Assembly: GCA_914767715.1 (NCBI GenBank)
Contig: OU612071.1
Location: 6,431,493 to 6,495,492, forward strand
Length of the DNA stretch: 64,000 nt
Direction: 5' to 3'
From: Membranipora membranacea
Taxonomy: Eukaryota > Bryozoa > Gymnolaemata > Cheilostomatida > Membraniporidae
Position numbers and translations under genes: made by a program. Shown piece after piece: positions 10,239-23,076 of the stretch. How positions within the stretch are numbered: position 1 is the first letter of the stretch; each line of letters begins with the position of its first letter. A model generated the notes under the pieces. The model was not told where the DNA came from, ran no database searches, and saw only the letters and a program-made list of their open reading frames with translations.

Positions 10239-13200
10239 TGTTCAGGCTCACCCCTTGGTATTTAGCAGAACAGTCGAACACAACACGAATTTTCTTCTTC
10301 TGTTTGTGGAAAACCCCGTGATGTGGTAAATACCAACACTCCCTCTTTTTTAGTTCTGAACTTGGTACCTTTTCAGCTTCCCCACGATCAATCACACCCT
10401 GCATGAACTCATAATATTGCTTAGCATAATCGGGATTGCGCTGAAATTTTGACTGGAGATACTCAAACCTGGTCAGTGCAGCATGATAGTTGTTAGACAG
10501 GCTAGGAGAGTCTGTCTTGAACGGCAGAGGCATAGTGTAAAACATGTCTTCATCTTGATATGTTTGGTTGTCTAGTATTTCAAGAAATTTCATATCCTGT
10601 TGTGACATAGTTTTAGAATCGACTGAGAGAAAGTCAGCATCACACACTAGTTTCATGAGATCAGAGGGAGATAACTCCTGCACCTCAGTTTGAAGCGCTA
10701 CAGTAACCTCAGGCTGAGACAGTATGGGGTCAAGACTATTTGTGAGTTTATTACATTCATCTATAGGTTGACAGAGCAATGCATGGCTAATCCCTAATTC
10801 ATCTACAAAATCATTATGTATCACAGGCTCATCATCACCGGCCGGACCAAGAATACACCAACCTACTGGTGTTTTCACTGCGCATGGTGTGTTTTCAGGT
10901 GCCTCAATAAGCTGTTGATAGCGAGTAGTTGCAATACAATCTCTACCTATTAGAATATCAACGCCACAGTTCAGCTTAGGGGCGATCAGATGAGATATTG
11001 GTCTGAGATGATTGTATTTATCTATGTCATCACATAAAGGAATACTTGACTGAATATATGGTATGTATTGGCGACTGAATGTAGGAGGCATCTTGACAAT
11101 GTTGCCGCAGTAGAACCCACGAACTCTCAACCCATGAAACTTCCTAGATGTAACGGCACACTTCTGACTGGTCATCGTTGATATTTTCAAGGGTGTAGCT
11201 TCAGATCTGGCTGTAATCTTAGAGGCAAGATCATTTGTGATGAATGTCTTGTTAGACTGATCGTCCAAGAGGGCATAGGTCAAAAACTCGCTATCTGGGT
11301 TTTCATCAGTTGAAAGCCACACTGGGACAATTTTAGTGAATATTCTACGAGTTTCTAACATGATATGGGTGTTTGTACACGCAGCTTGTGGAATTGTCTT
11401 CTCACTGTTTGTTTCAGGCTGATTATCAGCATCATGGAGCAACGAATGATGCCGAGAACCTTTACACAATCTACATTTCCACGTTTTATCACATGTTTTC
11501 ACACCATGACCCTGACCCAAGCATCGGAAGCATAATTTATGATCTCTCACTGATTTTAGCTTAGCAGATTGATCCATTGTCTTGAAGCTCTTGCACTGAG
11601 CCACGTACCTATGGTCTGTACCATGACAGATGATACATTCAGATTTATGGTGCTTTTCTTCATTCACACTATTATTAGTCACAGCACGAACAGGTCTGGA
11701 TCTTGGAGCTGGGGTTGGTGACACTAGTTTAGAGTGACTAGATTGAGATATGACTGCTAACTGCCGTACGGCTGTTAGTGATGATATAGGATTGTTAGCA
11801 GATTTTGTTTGTCTGATTAGATATTCTACGAACATGCTAAAACTAGGATAGTCGTCAGCATTAGCAATCATATACTCAGTCACACGTTCATTCCACTTAT
11901 TTACTAAGTAGTCAGGCAGAAGCGCTAGGATTTTCTGATTTTCAGAGCAGCTATCAAGATTAGTTAGGTGTGGTATATCGGCCATAGCTGCGCTGCACTG
12001 TTTCAGGTAATTGGTAAAACGCTTGAGTGCCTTTGGATCGTTGGGAGGGACTTTTGGCCAGTTTTTTAGTTTCTTACTGAATGCCTGTGCTGCCAAAAAT
12101 GAGCTGCCGTAGTCGTTATCAAGAGTATCAATAGCATCAGTGAACGCTTGTTCAGATTTCAGAATACAATAGCCTCGTACAGCCTCAGCAGCTTCGCCTG
12201 ATGTATACTTTTGCAAGTGATACAGTTTGTCATCAGAACTCATATGCTTTTTCCGATTGATGAAGTTCATGAATTGCTTACGCCATTCCTGATATAACAT
12301 AATATCACCAGAGAAAATATTTGGCTCTACAATAGGATAATGAGCATCGCTAATACTCTCAGATATTTTCTCTAACAGGGCTGTCTGCAAGCTACAGTTA
12401 CATGAGCTACCACTATGACTAGCTAAATGAGCATGTGCACTGGCTAATGGAGGCTTAGCTACCAGGGTTCCGTTATCACGACATTGTACAACTGTGTCCG
12501 AGACAATAGGTCTATTGTATGGAGGTTCTGGAGTACTATTTACGCATGGTTGGCTATGATGATTATAATACAGCTCAGCTTGTTGGCTATTCATGGATGG
12601 CGTATTACAAGATAAACGTGGCAAAGGTTTAGGTCTAGTGCTCTGATGGCTAGCTAGTCTGCTAGCTTGATTATCTAAATGATCCCGAAAGCTTTCATTT
12701 CTGGTGATATGAGCTAATTTAACTGAACTGAAGGCAGCAGTTTTCGATAATCTAGGTGCAGGAGTTGGCACAAATTCTTCCTTCCTATATGATCTGACTG
12801 GCGTCGAATAAGAATCATGGTCAGAATCTGAATCATCTAGATTATGTATAATAGCTGGTATAGAAATATTTGGTGCTGCCGCCTGAAATGTGTAGGTTAA
12901 AGGATTGCACTCTGTATCTGCTACATGTTTAGATTTATTGGCAGTAGCAGACGATTCCAAAGCAACAAGCTCAGATTTTAATGTGGAGAGATTTTTCTCC
13001 ATTTCATGGATAGATTCAAGCTTCTGCTCAATGGATGATTTAATTGTGTCAGACCTTTTTAACCTGTGGCTAAGTATCCTTTGAATGAGTGCTGCCTTAT
13101 TACCATATGAGGGCTTCCCCGCCTCCCTAAGAATGCTCCGGAGATCAGCATTGCGCTCCCCAACCAATTCATCGGAAGTATAAACACTACTAGATGCCAT
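10239..13200 (-). CDS. Bel/Pao polyprotein part 1: Gag and protease
   Basis: I chose the ATG at 13,198-13,200 (MASSSVYTSDEL) because the leader lies before it. An N-terminal SAP-type DNA-binding motif follows (ELVGERNADLRSILREAG...NKAALIQRIL). Next come a coiled coil, a Ser/Pro-rich linker, and a capsid-like helical region (YQEWRKQFMNFINRK, a DUF1759-like region). Two zinc knuckles follow: CIICHGTDHRYVAQC, then CFRCLGQGHGVKTC with CRLCKGSRHH. The aspartic protease has ALLDDQSNKTFI as its active-site loop, and the segment ends at the start of the reverse transcriptase (VVFDCSAKYQGVSLNT). A SAP domain at the front of a Bel/Pao Gag suggests chromatin or DNA binding of the particle; that is inference. 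Confidence 0.9.
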
Positions 13201-13834
13201 TTTGATGACGAGCCAAAGAATGAGCCGAGGGGAGTATAACAACAATGATCAACGAATAAGCCCACACTGACGCCCAGAAGCACAGGCATAGATTGCAAAC
13301 CAGCAAGGATGCCAATGTCACCGACCAACAACAAGCTCCAAGGATTGCACTATGTAAACACCCTACTTGCTGTGTAACAAAGTGAAAAAATTGACAGGCT
13401 CAATTTAAATCAAATCTAATCAAGAAAAATTCTATTTAATCAAAAAATTCTATTTAATCAAAAAAAATTCTATTCAGTCAAATTAAATCACCGGCTTAGA
13501 TTCCCTCACACGAGCAGCAGAAGAGAGTAGATCCAGAAGAATAACTTACAGTTGACGGTTGTACCATGATGGAGCGGAGAGTGAGCACAGATATAGTAGA
13601 AGTGAGCACAGATATAGTAGAAGCGAGTACTAGCTTGGAGCGTAGCTTAGAGCTGTCGATGAGTCGGATTTAAATCACGATGACGCCATGTGCCTGATGT
13701 AACTGTGGGGCAGATGTGACGTTAGATTGAGATCGAGATGACAGCTTTAGATGTACTTCTATCGAGATGACAGCTTTAGATGCACTTCTTGGTTGCTCAG
13801 ATATTCAATGTAGCTCCAAGGCACAGAGTTTTAC
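13201..13834 (-). other. Bel/Pao leader (5' untranslated region)
   Basis: Noncoding sequence between the 5' LTR and gag. It includes three imperfect copies of a TCAAAAAATTCTATTTAA-like unit (13,420-13,480) and two copies of GTGAGCACAGATATAGTAGAA (13,580-13,622). A primer-binding site should abut 13,834 on the minus strand (GTAAAACTCTGTGCCTTGG), but I cannot name the matching tRNA. Confidence 0.6.
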
Positions 13835-14361
13835 TGTCACAGCATATACACTTTGTCTTTGGCAGAATCGTACTTTATTTAGTAAAACTGCAAATAAAAT
13901 TCATGGTGTAAGGAACAGGTAATATAAGCAGTCGTGTTCGGTAATCATTACATCAAAAAGAAATTGCAGCAAGAGATATACATTAAATTAAAGTTAGTGT
14001 CAATTAATAAAAAGAAAATGGATATGAAAACAAAACATACCTCTTTGGCCTATTAGGTAAGGCATATGCTGCGTAAAGTTATAGTTTGGAATAAACTGTT
14101 TATTTTAATCTGAAAACAGTATCCTGTTCATAGCAGTAAACCTGATGACTATTGGTTTGAGCTGCTATCACCATGGGTGTCTGTGAGACACTGATTTACA
14201 GTTAAAATCCTGTCAATTCACAACAAAAGAATGTCCACACAGTGCACTAATTGGAGCTTGAATTGGCCAGATAACAAAGGCAACACATAGCATGGTGAGC
14301 AAGCGTAGCCCACGCTCCCAGACTATCAGTGAGGGCGTGCACGAAGCTCACCGCAGCTACA
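13835..14361 (-). repeat. 5' LTR of the Bel/Pao element
   Basis: 527 bp, matching 6,423-6,949 except at one position. As the upstream LTR in minus orientation it should carry the promoter. A short Met-Val-Ser-Lys-Arg-Ser-Pro-Arg frame visible on the opposite strand occurs in both LTRs and is not a gene. Confidence 0.95.
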
Positions 14362-14480
14362 CCAACCTTGGCCCGCTGATTCATAGAACACATAATTTAA
14401 ATATCGTTAGTATACCCCATACACCAACAAACATAAACACAACAGGGAACTGCATCTATCACAAGTGTCAGATAAACGCT

Positions 14481-14933
14481 TCATAGATATAGAGCATTTC
14501 CGACAAGCAGCGGCTTTATGGCCTGCACAGCTGAATTCAGAGTCGGATCTATCACAACTCTACTTGTGAATTTAGGGTGAGTTTTTGTGACACAGTCTTT
14601 CTGTAAGTGGAAATGGTGGCTCCCTGGGTTCGTCGGTGCGAAGCTGACCAGCTTGCCACTACCATCCCTCTTCATAAAAGATTGTCGACATGTGTGTCGT
14701 AGCACAAATCTTTCCCCGAGAATCGTTGTTCTACATCCATTGCACACTTTTCTCCTTGAGGTCTCTCTTACTACGAAATACTCGCCATCATCATTCTGCG
14801 TTGACGGTCGTGGAACAGCGGTGCGCCCACTTTTACGTACAGAGGTGGCTGACACTTTCTTCCCGGCAGCTGAAGTGGGCTTAAGCTGCAAGCTGAGTGA
14901 GGGAAGCACGGATCGTTGCACTAGAGCTACAAA
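14481..14933 (-). CDS. Cys/His-rich protein, last exon, function unknown
   Basis: An open frame of about 146 codons on the minus strand follows an acceptor-like TATCTTTGTAG at about 14,934. It has a basic, Ser/Thr-rich start. A possible zinc-binding cluster follows: VCNGCRTTILGERFVLRHTC, then HHFH, then a Cys after LQKD. The CxxC...HxC...HxH...C spacing resembles a small zinc ribbon, but I cannot name the family. A candidate short exon further upstream (15,102-15,130, bounded by TTTTAG and GTAAGT) does not fit in phase, so the gene structure is unresolved. It could be host or transposon-derived. Confidence 0.4.
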   Translation of the reverse strand, partial: FVALVQRSVLPSLSLQLKPTSAAGKKVSATSVRKSGRTAVPRPSTQNDDGEYFVVRETSRRKVCNGCRTTILGERFVLRHTCRQSFMKRDGSGKLVSFAPTNPGSHHFHLQKDCVTKTHPKFTSRVVIDPTLNSAVQAIKPLLVGNALYL

Positions 14934-16735
14934 GATACAACACGCATGTTAAAATGACATCAGAACTAGCATGGTTTATTACATCATGGTAGTCAATAGT
15001 AGATACTCAAAGGCAGGCAGCCCACGGTAGTAAGATTTTGTAGAGGTTTTGAAAGTAAAGAAACTTTATGGCCAGCTTTACTAGCAATGATCAAAACTTA
15101 CCTCACTCGTTGTCATTTCATTATCAGCTGCTAAAATAAAAACAATACAGTTAAAAACATACTAACATTGATTGAATATTGGGCCATTAGATAAGTGTTA
15201 CCTCGTTCATCCCTTTTCAAATGGCCATAAAATCAAATCCTTCACATCCATTGGCGTTGATGGAAATAGTTGGACTAATTCAATGTCCATCAATACCTAT
15301 GCTCGCGCCTTATTATTGCATGCAAAATCAGTGGTGCCTCATCCCTCAGAAGAGAAATATTGTCCATGGAAACTGTCAAAATCAGAGATTAAAATAACCA
15401 TGCTTCAAAATAATATAAATAAGGATAAGAAAATAAAATTATAAATAATAAATGTTTGCCCTCCCTCATCAATTTTCAATGCAACTTTGACAAATGACCA
15501 TTAACCAATGCTTAAGGGCTTAAATTATTTAAGCCTTGGGTATAATTTATTTAAGTCTTGCTTGGGATTGGATAGTAGTTTGAAGGAAGATTAGATTAGA
15601 TCTATAGATATGATTACATTCATTCATTGGATTGATTGAAGTGAAAGTTTGAATGAATGAATTTATTTAGTTGCTTGGAGAGGGTTCAACCAGATGGGTA
15701 ACAGTCATGTTGGCACCTTACCTGTTATTATAGATAGTGATAGATATAGTAGTGAACTAGTAGTAGGCCTAGGACGTTGGTTGCACTCCAAAATGTTCCT
15801 TCTTGGCTCCGAGGTTGATCTAGATAGAGAGAGGGCTAGCAGACAAGAATCAAAGCTAATACTGCATGTTTCCACTTCACTTCATAAAAATAGTATGTTA
15901 GTATAATCAATCACTTGGTATTGTTATAATAATAGAGGCATTATTTATGGAAAAATTCTTATAATTAAATTAGCAAAAGAAATATTATTAGAATTTTTTT
16001 CCACACAAAACTCTCTGTTATGGTACTGAGTCACAAAATCAGACAGAAATTTTTTATCTCAAAAACACAAATGACCATTGATCCAACTTATATTGGCAAA
16101 TGCATTCTTGATGTGATTCCTGCCAGCTGAGAAGACTTTTCGGGGAAACAGTAGAGTTGATACAAGCTGTTTCGTGATATTCATGTATTAGCAGAGATGT
16201 ATAGAACAATGCTACGCAGTGATTTTGTATCTATGTCACATAAATCATGACACAGTGCACAATTAAGGGACATTATTGCCCACGTCCAGTTATCATTGCC
16301 TCAAAATTGCTAATCTTAGAAGACATTTCCAGAGCAGCTGCTTCAAGATAGTGATAATCAACTAAACAAATAGTGATATGAATACAGTGGACACCAAAGA
16401 ACCATGCTACAGTCACAAACTATATGGAATTCAATATCTATCCCATCTAATCAGTCTCCGAAGTTTAGAGCACTCACGACATACTAGAATTATAAGCATT
16501 CGGCCAGAGCGGGCAACTCCTACTATGATTGATACCAATGTTCTTTATTAGTCGTGACATGTAGCCTGGGATCTCCTACAGTAAATAGAATGCCTATACT
16601 GCATGTGGTTTGCATCACATTGAATCCTCATCCATTAAACCTAAGCGACCTAAATGAGCTAATAACAAATGCATAAAAGATGATTTTCATCTAGTGTGCA
16701 ACGCCACAGGAGACAGAAATTGCCCCACATGGGTG
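14934..16735. other. No gene recognised
   Basis: AT-rich. Frames at 15,172-15,444 and 15,694-15,906 lack family motifs and splice support. Imperfect short repeats occur at 15,510-15,560 (TTTAAGCCTTGGG / TTTAAGTCTTGCTTGGG) and 15,620-15,665 (GAATGAATGAAT). Confidence 0.35.
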
Positions 16736-16737
16736 CT

Positions 16738-16975
16738 TCAGAGGTTTCCTGTAGATATTGTTAAGTTGGAAGTCCGATATGAACCATTGTTTCTGCACCA
16801 CATCGTTCTAAAAAATCCTCCTTTAAGCCGATCATCCTGCCTATTATCAAAATAGCGTAATGCATGACATGACATCATGCTGAAACCAATATTTTCAGAA
16901 TCATGTTCGATTACATTTCCAACGATATACAAAACGCCCAAATCGGTCAACGCTGGTATTATCACCTTTACTATT
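16738..16975 (-). mobile_element. TTAA-family repeat, copy 2 (inverted)
   Basis: The reverse complement of this stretch aligns over about 210 bp with 5,062-5,270. The terminus is degenerate (GGTGATAATACCAGCGTTGACC) and no longer has an exact TTAA. The same family as the fold-back at 61.6 kb, but only one end is seen. Confidence 0.55.
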
Positions 16976-16983
16976 AACCCCAT

Positions 16984-18940
16984 ATAATTATAAGTCCACA
17001 GTGATGTTGTTAATTGTTTTTTTTGTGGGTTTTCCGGGTCTGAGGATATTATTACTCTATTGCAAATCGAACTTCAAGGTTATACTTTCTCTGTATTATT
17101 TTCTGATAAATGGAATTTTTATCATTGCTCTATGCAAATTAGCAAAAATAAACACTTCTTTTTGGGGCATGGCGAAATGACAAGATTGAGATATGGTGCA
17201 TGTGTTTAGATCAATTGCCATTACCTGCTAAGCGATCAGTGCTGCAGGCAAATAACTCTAGAATTACGCTGCATAAATAGGGTCGCAATGATGGGAAGGA
17301 GTGAAATTGGGGAATGCAAGTGCATGACCTTGCCCAAAGCCCTCAAGTTGTGTATGACAAGTTTTCTTTATTAACTAGTGTTTAACCAATGAAAACTCAA
17401 TATATTTTTCATTGTCTAGGAACCTAGTGCCAAGGCTCCAAATTATAAATATGATAGAATGGGCAAATTTAATTCAAACATCCTTCTACAGCCATTGTAG
17501 ACATGCATGAACTGATCCGAAACATTCAGATTATTTGGTTCTGCCAAGTTTTAATTTTTTGGTTGAGCGGGTCGAGCAACCATTTTCACATTATTCGCAA
17601 CGACTGACACAAGCGAACAAGCAATATGAAACTAGATGTGAAATAATTTAAATTAAATTACACAGCTCAATATGTTATTGGCATTGATATAGAATACTAT
17701 ATCTGACTCTTTCCCTCGAAGCTAAACAAGGTTGTTTTTTAGCTTCACTTCTTGATCACACGAAGAGACCAGGGTCAATGGAATAACATTTATCTTCTGA
17801 GATTACTTCGTCTTGGCTTTCGAAAACTTGTTATGCCGGATAATTCAATATGGTAAATCTAGATAACTCCACAATGTAGCCTGATTTTAGCTGTCTCCAC
17901 TATGTCGATAAGGGAATCGTATTGCGTACAGGGACTTTTCATTATACCCACACCATTTGAGATTCACTGGAAGAAAAAATTAAAATGTTGATAAAAAAGG
18001 TGGATTTTGAAATGACATAATATAGATGATCTGAGTCTGAGAATACCACTAGATTATAACCAGCACAAAATCTATCGTGATGATGAGGCACTTTACTGAG
18101 GTTTGTACTGAGAACATCATATACCACTAAACAACATAAATATATACATTTATACATATTCTTCATATAGGTAGCGCTATATAGCTCCTCACAGGTGAAA
18201 ATATGTCATTTATAATTTTCCAGCAATGGACATCACTTTTAATTTGTTCATACTCGCGTCTTGCATCAACCAAAAACTGCTTTTTAATCTGTTTGACTTC
18301 ATATCAACAACCTTTCTGTAACAGTGACAACAACAGCCAGATATGCTAGTATAGAAGTTTATGTCAATGGGAGGCAAGTTTTTTGAGGTAGAGGGGAATA
18401 AAATTTAAACTCAATTAATTTAATTATTGTTTTGATAATACACACTCATGTCATAATGTTTTTAGTTTAAAGTAGGTACAAAATATCACATTTAATTCTC
18501 ATTTATAATTCCAATAATTCTAAATGCTATAGGCGCATGCTATACTTTGATATTGTGCTTTGAAGTTCTTTCAAAGGTGATGAATTATTTATTCTCACTC
18601 AACTCAACTTCAACAAAAACCAATCATCATCAAAGTGAGTTAGCTAGTCATTAGTAGACTGCAAAGTTCAAGCACTTGTGTGGGCAGTGTGGACATCGCT
18701 ATTAATCATAATATGATAAAAACACACATCAAAAGCAAATCAAATCGTGCAAAACAGTCCAACCCAAACTCATACAAAATTTAGAGAAGGGAGTTTGGTC
18801 TAATTGGCGTATGAATAATTGATGACTGTATCTTTTTAACAGCCTTCTATGCTTTTCAACTCAAATAAATAAATTGAAGTATTATTTTTCATTTCAATAA
18901 CAACTGTATGACGTGTGAGACGGATCAGGTTCACCTTTGA
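16984..18940. other. Intergenic, upstream of the lectin gene
   Basis: No exon or element is supported. The promoter of the downstream secreted-protein gene should lie in its last part, but I cannot point to a core element. Confidence 0.35.
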
Positions 18941-18944
18941 TATA

Positions 18945-20618
18945 ATGATGGTCACTGGAAACAACGCAGGTAAGTAGGTTCATACTATGTAACTCAAATC
19001 AAAATTGAATGCAACCCCGCTTGTATTCTGCCCTTATCTCGGTAAATTGACCGGAATGTCATATAGTCTGGTGGCAGTCTCCTATCTTTCGCTTTTTTTT
19101 ACCAAATTGGGTGGATAGAGTTTGACTATTATTTTTGGCAGAGTTTTTCATACTGATAGCAATGGTGATATTGTAACTAAAATTATGTCGCTCATTATGC
19201 AGCTAATTACAAAAAAATGTTATCACCATTAGGGAAAATGATCAAAGAGAGATTATATTGTTTTAGAACATCAAAAATCTGAAAGAGCTTGTCTGAATTT
19301 GTAGATGTAATAGCTTTCATGGGTCCGCTATCATATAATACCGAGTAACAGCCGAAAAAGTTACAATATTCCCTTATGTCATTGGTGTATAACCATCTTC
19401 AAAGGGGAAACTAGTTTCTCAGTCTTGCAGCTGCCTGGAAAACTGACTTCGGACATTTGTTAGGACCTAATTTTCATGGTGACTTTCTAATGGCTCTCCT
19501 GGCAATGATATTTAATTGGAATCGGTGTCCCCATCACAGACCGAAGTGATTTTAAAACCCAAACAATATAATTCAACAGTTTGCTCTGAATTTTAATACT
19601 AATTATCTATTTTTAGCATGCTTCCTGATAGTCGCTTATGCTATCACCACAGCAGTGTGCGCAGGCTCTAACAGCAGCAGAGAGGTTTGGTCGCGAGGTT
19701 TCCAGAGGTATTGGGTGATACAAGAGAGTCAGAAAGTCACCATAGTAAGAGCTTACAGTGCTCTACACTGTATAAGTCTATGTTCTCTCAGTCAGCGCAC
19801 GTGTAAGGGTCAAAGGGTGGACAAATTAAAACACTTTATCTGCGACATACAATAAAGTTGGGTAGGGGCAAACATAGACATAATGAAAACTGTAGAGCAT
19901 TTGTCAACTATTTAAAAGAATCCAGTAATGCAAAAGTGTGGAATTTGAATTTTTTGCCAGCTGCAGTGTTTTGCAAGCTTAGGGCAGAATGCATTTATGT
20001 TTAGAATTTGATTTTGGTTTTCATTTTCATTTCCATTGGTGTTGAGATGACACAATCAATTGGGACACCTGCTTTTCGGTGCCAGACAACTGTTACCGCT
20101 TGAGCTTTGGCATTTCTGATATTGACATTTCCTTGCCTCCCTGACAAAGATTTCATTGATTGAATCAGTAATTTGTGAAGTTTGCTGTTATGATAAATTG
20201 CCTTCAAAAAATATTTCACCTAAATTATTCAATCATTAATACTAATATAAACATATTTTCAACTCTGTAAACAGTCAATACCAACTTCAATTATATTAAA
20301 AAAAATATTTATAGCAATCAGTGTAAGATGCAGGAGGAAAATATTTCTGCATTCATGACTTAGATACCACTCTATGGCATCCAGTTGAAACGTGACGTAA
20401 AAATCCATGATCCAAAATTATCTACTACCACCATAAGGCTTACTTATTAGATTCTACTATAGTGACTGTTTGTTTTGTTGCAGGTAATGCAGCATCATTT
20501 AATAAACAACAGGCTGTATCACAGTTTGGACACTGCCAACTGCATAACCAAGTGCTGCCGAGTGGTGCATTAAAAGAGGAAGCTGTTCCTGGTGGAGAAG
20601 TTATCTACATAGGCGGTG
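18945..20618 (+). CDS. PAN-EGF-lectin gene, exons 1-3: signal peptide and PAN-like domain
   Basis: Three exons join in consistent phase 1: 18,945-18,969, 19,617-19,802 and 20,484 to about 20,618. Donors are GTAAGT, GTAAGG and a GTGGG-type; acceptors are TTTTTAG and TTGTTGCAG. The start is the tandem ATGATG at 18,945. The first codons run into a hydrophobic stretch (ACFLIVAYAITTAVCAG) that makes a good secretory signal peptide ending near Ala-Gly. The mature part has Cys residues spaced as in a PAN/apple-like fold (SALHCISLCSLSQRTC, then FGHCQLHNQVL). The splice at 19,802 joins Thr-Cys to NAASFNKQQ; reading through instead would stop at 19,855. These exons lead into EGF exons of the same phase. 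The exact 3' end of exon 3 is uncertain by three bases. Confidence 0.7.
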
Positions 20619-23076
20619 GTGGGTTTAAAATCACAATTCCAGCATTCTCTTTTTTATCCTCATAAAGTTTAAAATGACAATATTGACCAGCAAAATCAAA
20701 AGAATTGAATTGCTCTTAAAATCAATTTGCCAAATGGAGTAAACAAAAGCGTAAAGACTATAAGATTTGATCCTGTGGCCTGCATTCGGAGTTGCTTGAC
20801 TATCCACTGGAAAGGAACTACTTAAATGTAGGTGATTTGGATCAAACTCGACCTAGAGATGGTGAGACTTGAGCGACGAATGGCTTTAACTGAGACTAGA
20901 ATCAAACAAACAGAAGAAATTGACATCCATTGGTGTGAATACCCTTAAAATAGATTATTAATTTGAAGGTCATTAGCTCAAAGCTATTTCTATCATTATG
21001 CATTTGTACCTAACAAATAACCTTCATCACCACAAAAATAATTACACAATAAAGAAACATCATTTGCTCTTTTCGAAAGAAACATCACATTCACAGCATT
21101 AGTTGGATAAGACAATAGGATTACGGTTACCAATCCGAGTTGTGGGTCCCTTTTATGTTCTTATGTTATGACCCTTTGAATAGAGTATGCCCTTTCATAC
21201 AGCCAACTGATTGCTTACATTTAAATTTAATTGCATTGTGTGAACCTGTGAACCCATTCCCTTTTCAATAAGCCAATATAGCAGTCCCAAATTGAAAATT
21301 GTTAGTATCCAACTAATGAAATTCATGTAATGAATATTTCACAATTGAGCAGGGGCATAGCCGTCTATGAATTTCTCAAAAGCAGATGAGGACAAAATTT
21401 ATCAAACGAAGATTACATTTGATCCCCCGAAATTACACGTTTTAAAGTGTACAAAAAGCAACAGGATTTTATATTCCTGCCATGGAATATGTCAGAATAG
21501 TGCAGTGAACCTCATCAGCCAGGTTAAAATCTGATGCACGAGACAAAACAAAGGCCCCTACCATCAATAAATTATTATTTGTAGAACCCAAAATGCACTT
21601 GTTGATTTTATTCATCTTTGTTTCGGATTGAAGCAGATTGACACTTGTTTTTTTTACAACAGTGTCTTGTGCGTCATAAATGATGCCTAGAAGTTCAGGA
21701 TTGAAATGATTGATGATGCTATTCAATAGATATCTTCAGGTTATATATTTTCCAAGGGTACAAATGTGAGGTTCAACGTCCCATGAATATGGAATGGGTC
21801 ACAAGGGACAAAACACCATTATACCCTATTTGACTAGATTAAATCCCATGTAAAATAAGTGTTTGTGCAGTATGCAATCACCAGACTTAATCCAGACACA
21901 AAACATACTAAAAATAGTTTATTTTCGGAATGATATGCAATATCAAATGGATAAAGGTTCAAACACTAGGCACAAAATTTGGAGGTGGAAAGTCACTAAT
22001 ACTTTAATTGATTCTTGATCATAACTCCATAAATTTAGCAAATAACAGGTTAGAAATCCAGCACGTTGCATTATGTTCAGCAAAGGTTGAAGGCGGATTT
22101 GGCCGTAAATCGTGGCTTACCCATTATGATGAGGTTTTCTTGTCACAAACCAAAATATTCTTCATTTCCCTGATTCTATCTAAGTATCATCATATTATGT
22201 GAGTTTTATGGTCAAATCCATCACAACACTGAAAATGGTCTGTAAATTCACAAGTATACCTTTGAGTGACGAAAAGAGGTTATTTAGTTATTATACACAT
22301 ACTAAAAGTACATGGAATTTCAGTTGTGAATGTGTCATGTCTGAAAACCTTCTCATAAACTGCCTTACCAGCATAATATACATAATATCGACATGTCACT
22401 GTATTGCCTAAAGAATGTAAGGTTTTGTATCATCAAACTGATTTTTCTCCTATGGCAAACACAACCTGTTATATGGCAGAACTCACATAATTTTGGAAAA
22501 TAATTGCTACTGGTTACACACATTTAATTGATACAATAATTTTTGAATTTAGGTTAATTATAGTGAATGTTCACAGATCGAGCGGCAATCCGAGTCATCC
22601 ACTCTTTAGCAGTTTCAAATTTAAAATACACCTGGTCAAAAAAATGTATAAAACTGAAAAGCATATGGGATGATATTTCAGTTTCTCTTTATGAGAAAAA
22701 CCAACCCATATATCGATTATATATTCCATTTTATTCTTGTGCAGTATAAGTCCTTAGGACTTGTAACTAGAAAACAGAAATGTCGACAAAATATGGTGTA
22801 GAATTGAAAGGACATGTAATTTTACTGTACAATCCCTTATGCTGTCATTTCTCCAACGATTGATAATCCAGAAATATGCATGAATGAATATTTTTGTGCA
22901 ATGGTCAAACAAACATAACACAAGCTATCATGACTTGATGCAGTATAACATATTACACAACATGTATTAATTGATACTATGAGCCAGAATATCGGACAAT
23001 TCAATGCTATGTAATGAAATTGCATTTTCAATGCGATCCGGTTTTATATATATATATATATATATTATTTTCTTAG
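20619..23076. other. Intron 3 of the lectin gene
   Basis: A long intron, mostly featureless and AT-rich. It ends with a (TA)10 run at 23,046-23,066 and the acceptor TTTTCTTAG. No nested gene recognised. Confidence 0.5.

Larger units (their letters stand above)
6423..14361 (-). mobile_element. Full-length Bel/Pao LTR retrotransposon
   Basis: A 7,939-bp element in minus orientation. It is bounded by two 527-bp direct LTRs that begin TG and end CA on the plus strand. It is flanked on both sides by the five-base duplication CCAAC (6418-6422 and 14362-14366), the usual Bel/Pao target-site length. By eye the LTRs differ at a single base (G at 6891, T in the other copy), so the insertion is very recent. 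Internal order on the minus strand is LTR, leader, gag with SAP and zinc knuckles, protease, reverse transcriptase, RNase H, integrase, C-terminal domain, polypurine tract, LTR. Integrase after RNase H and the A17-type polyprotein are Bel/Pao traits. Two one-base frameshifts interrupt the single polyprotein frame (near 10,238 and 9,645). Confidence 0.95.

Noticed and set aside
9640-10240. Programmed ribosomal frameshifting in the Bel/Pao element
   Set aside because: The shifts fall inside the reverse transcriptase rather than between gag and pol, there is no evident slippery heptamer, and the family normally uses one frame.
15102-15130. Micro-exon upstream of the Cys/His-rich exon
   Set aside because: The splice words are good, but the phases do not join to the open frame without a stop.
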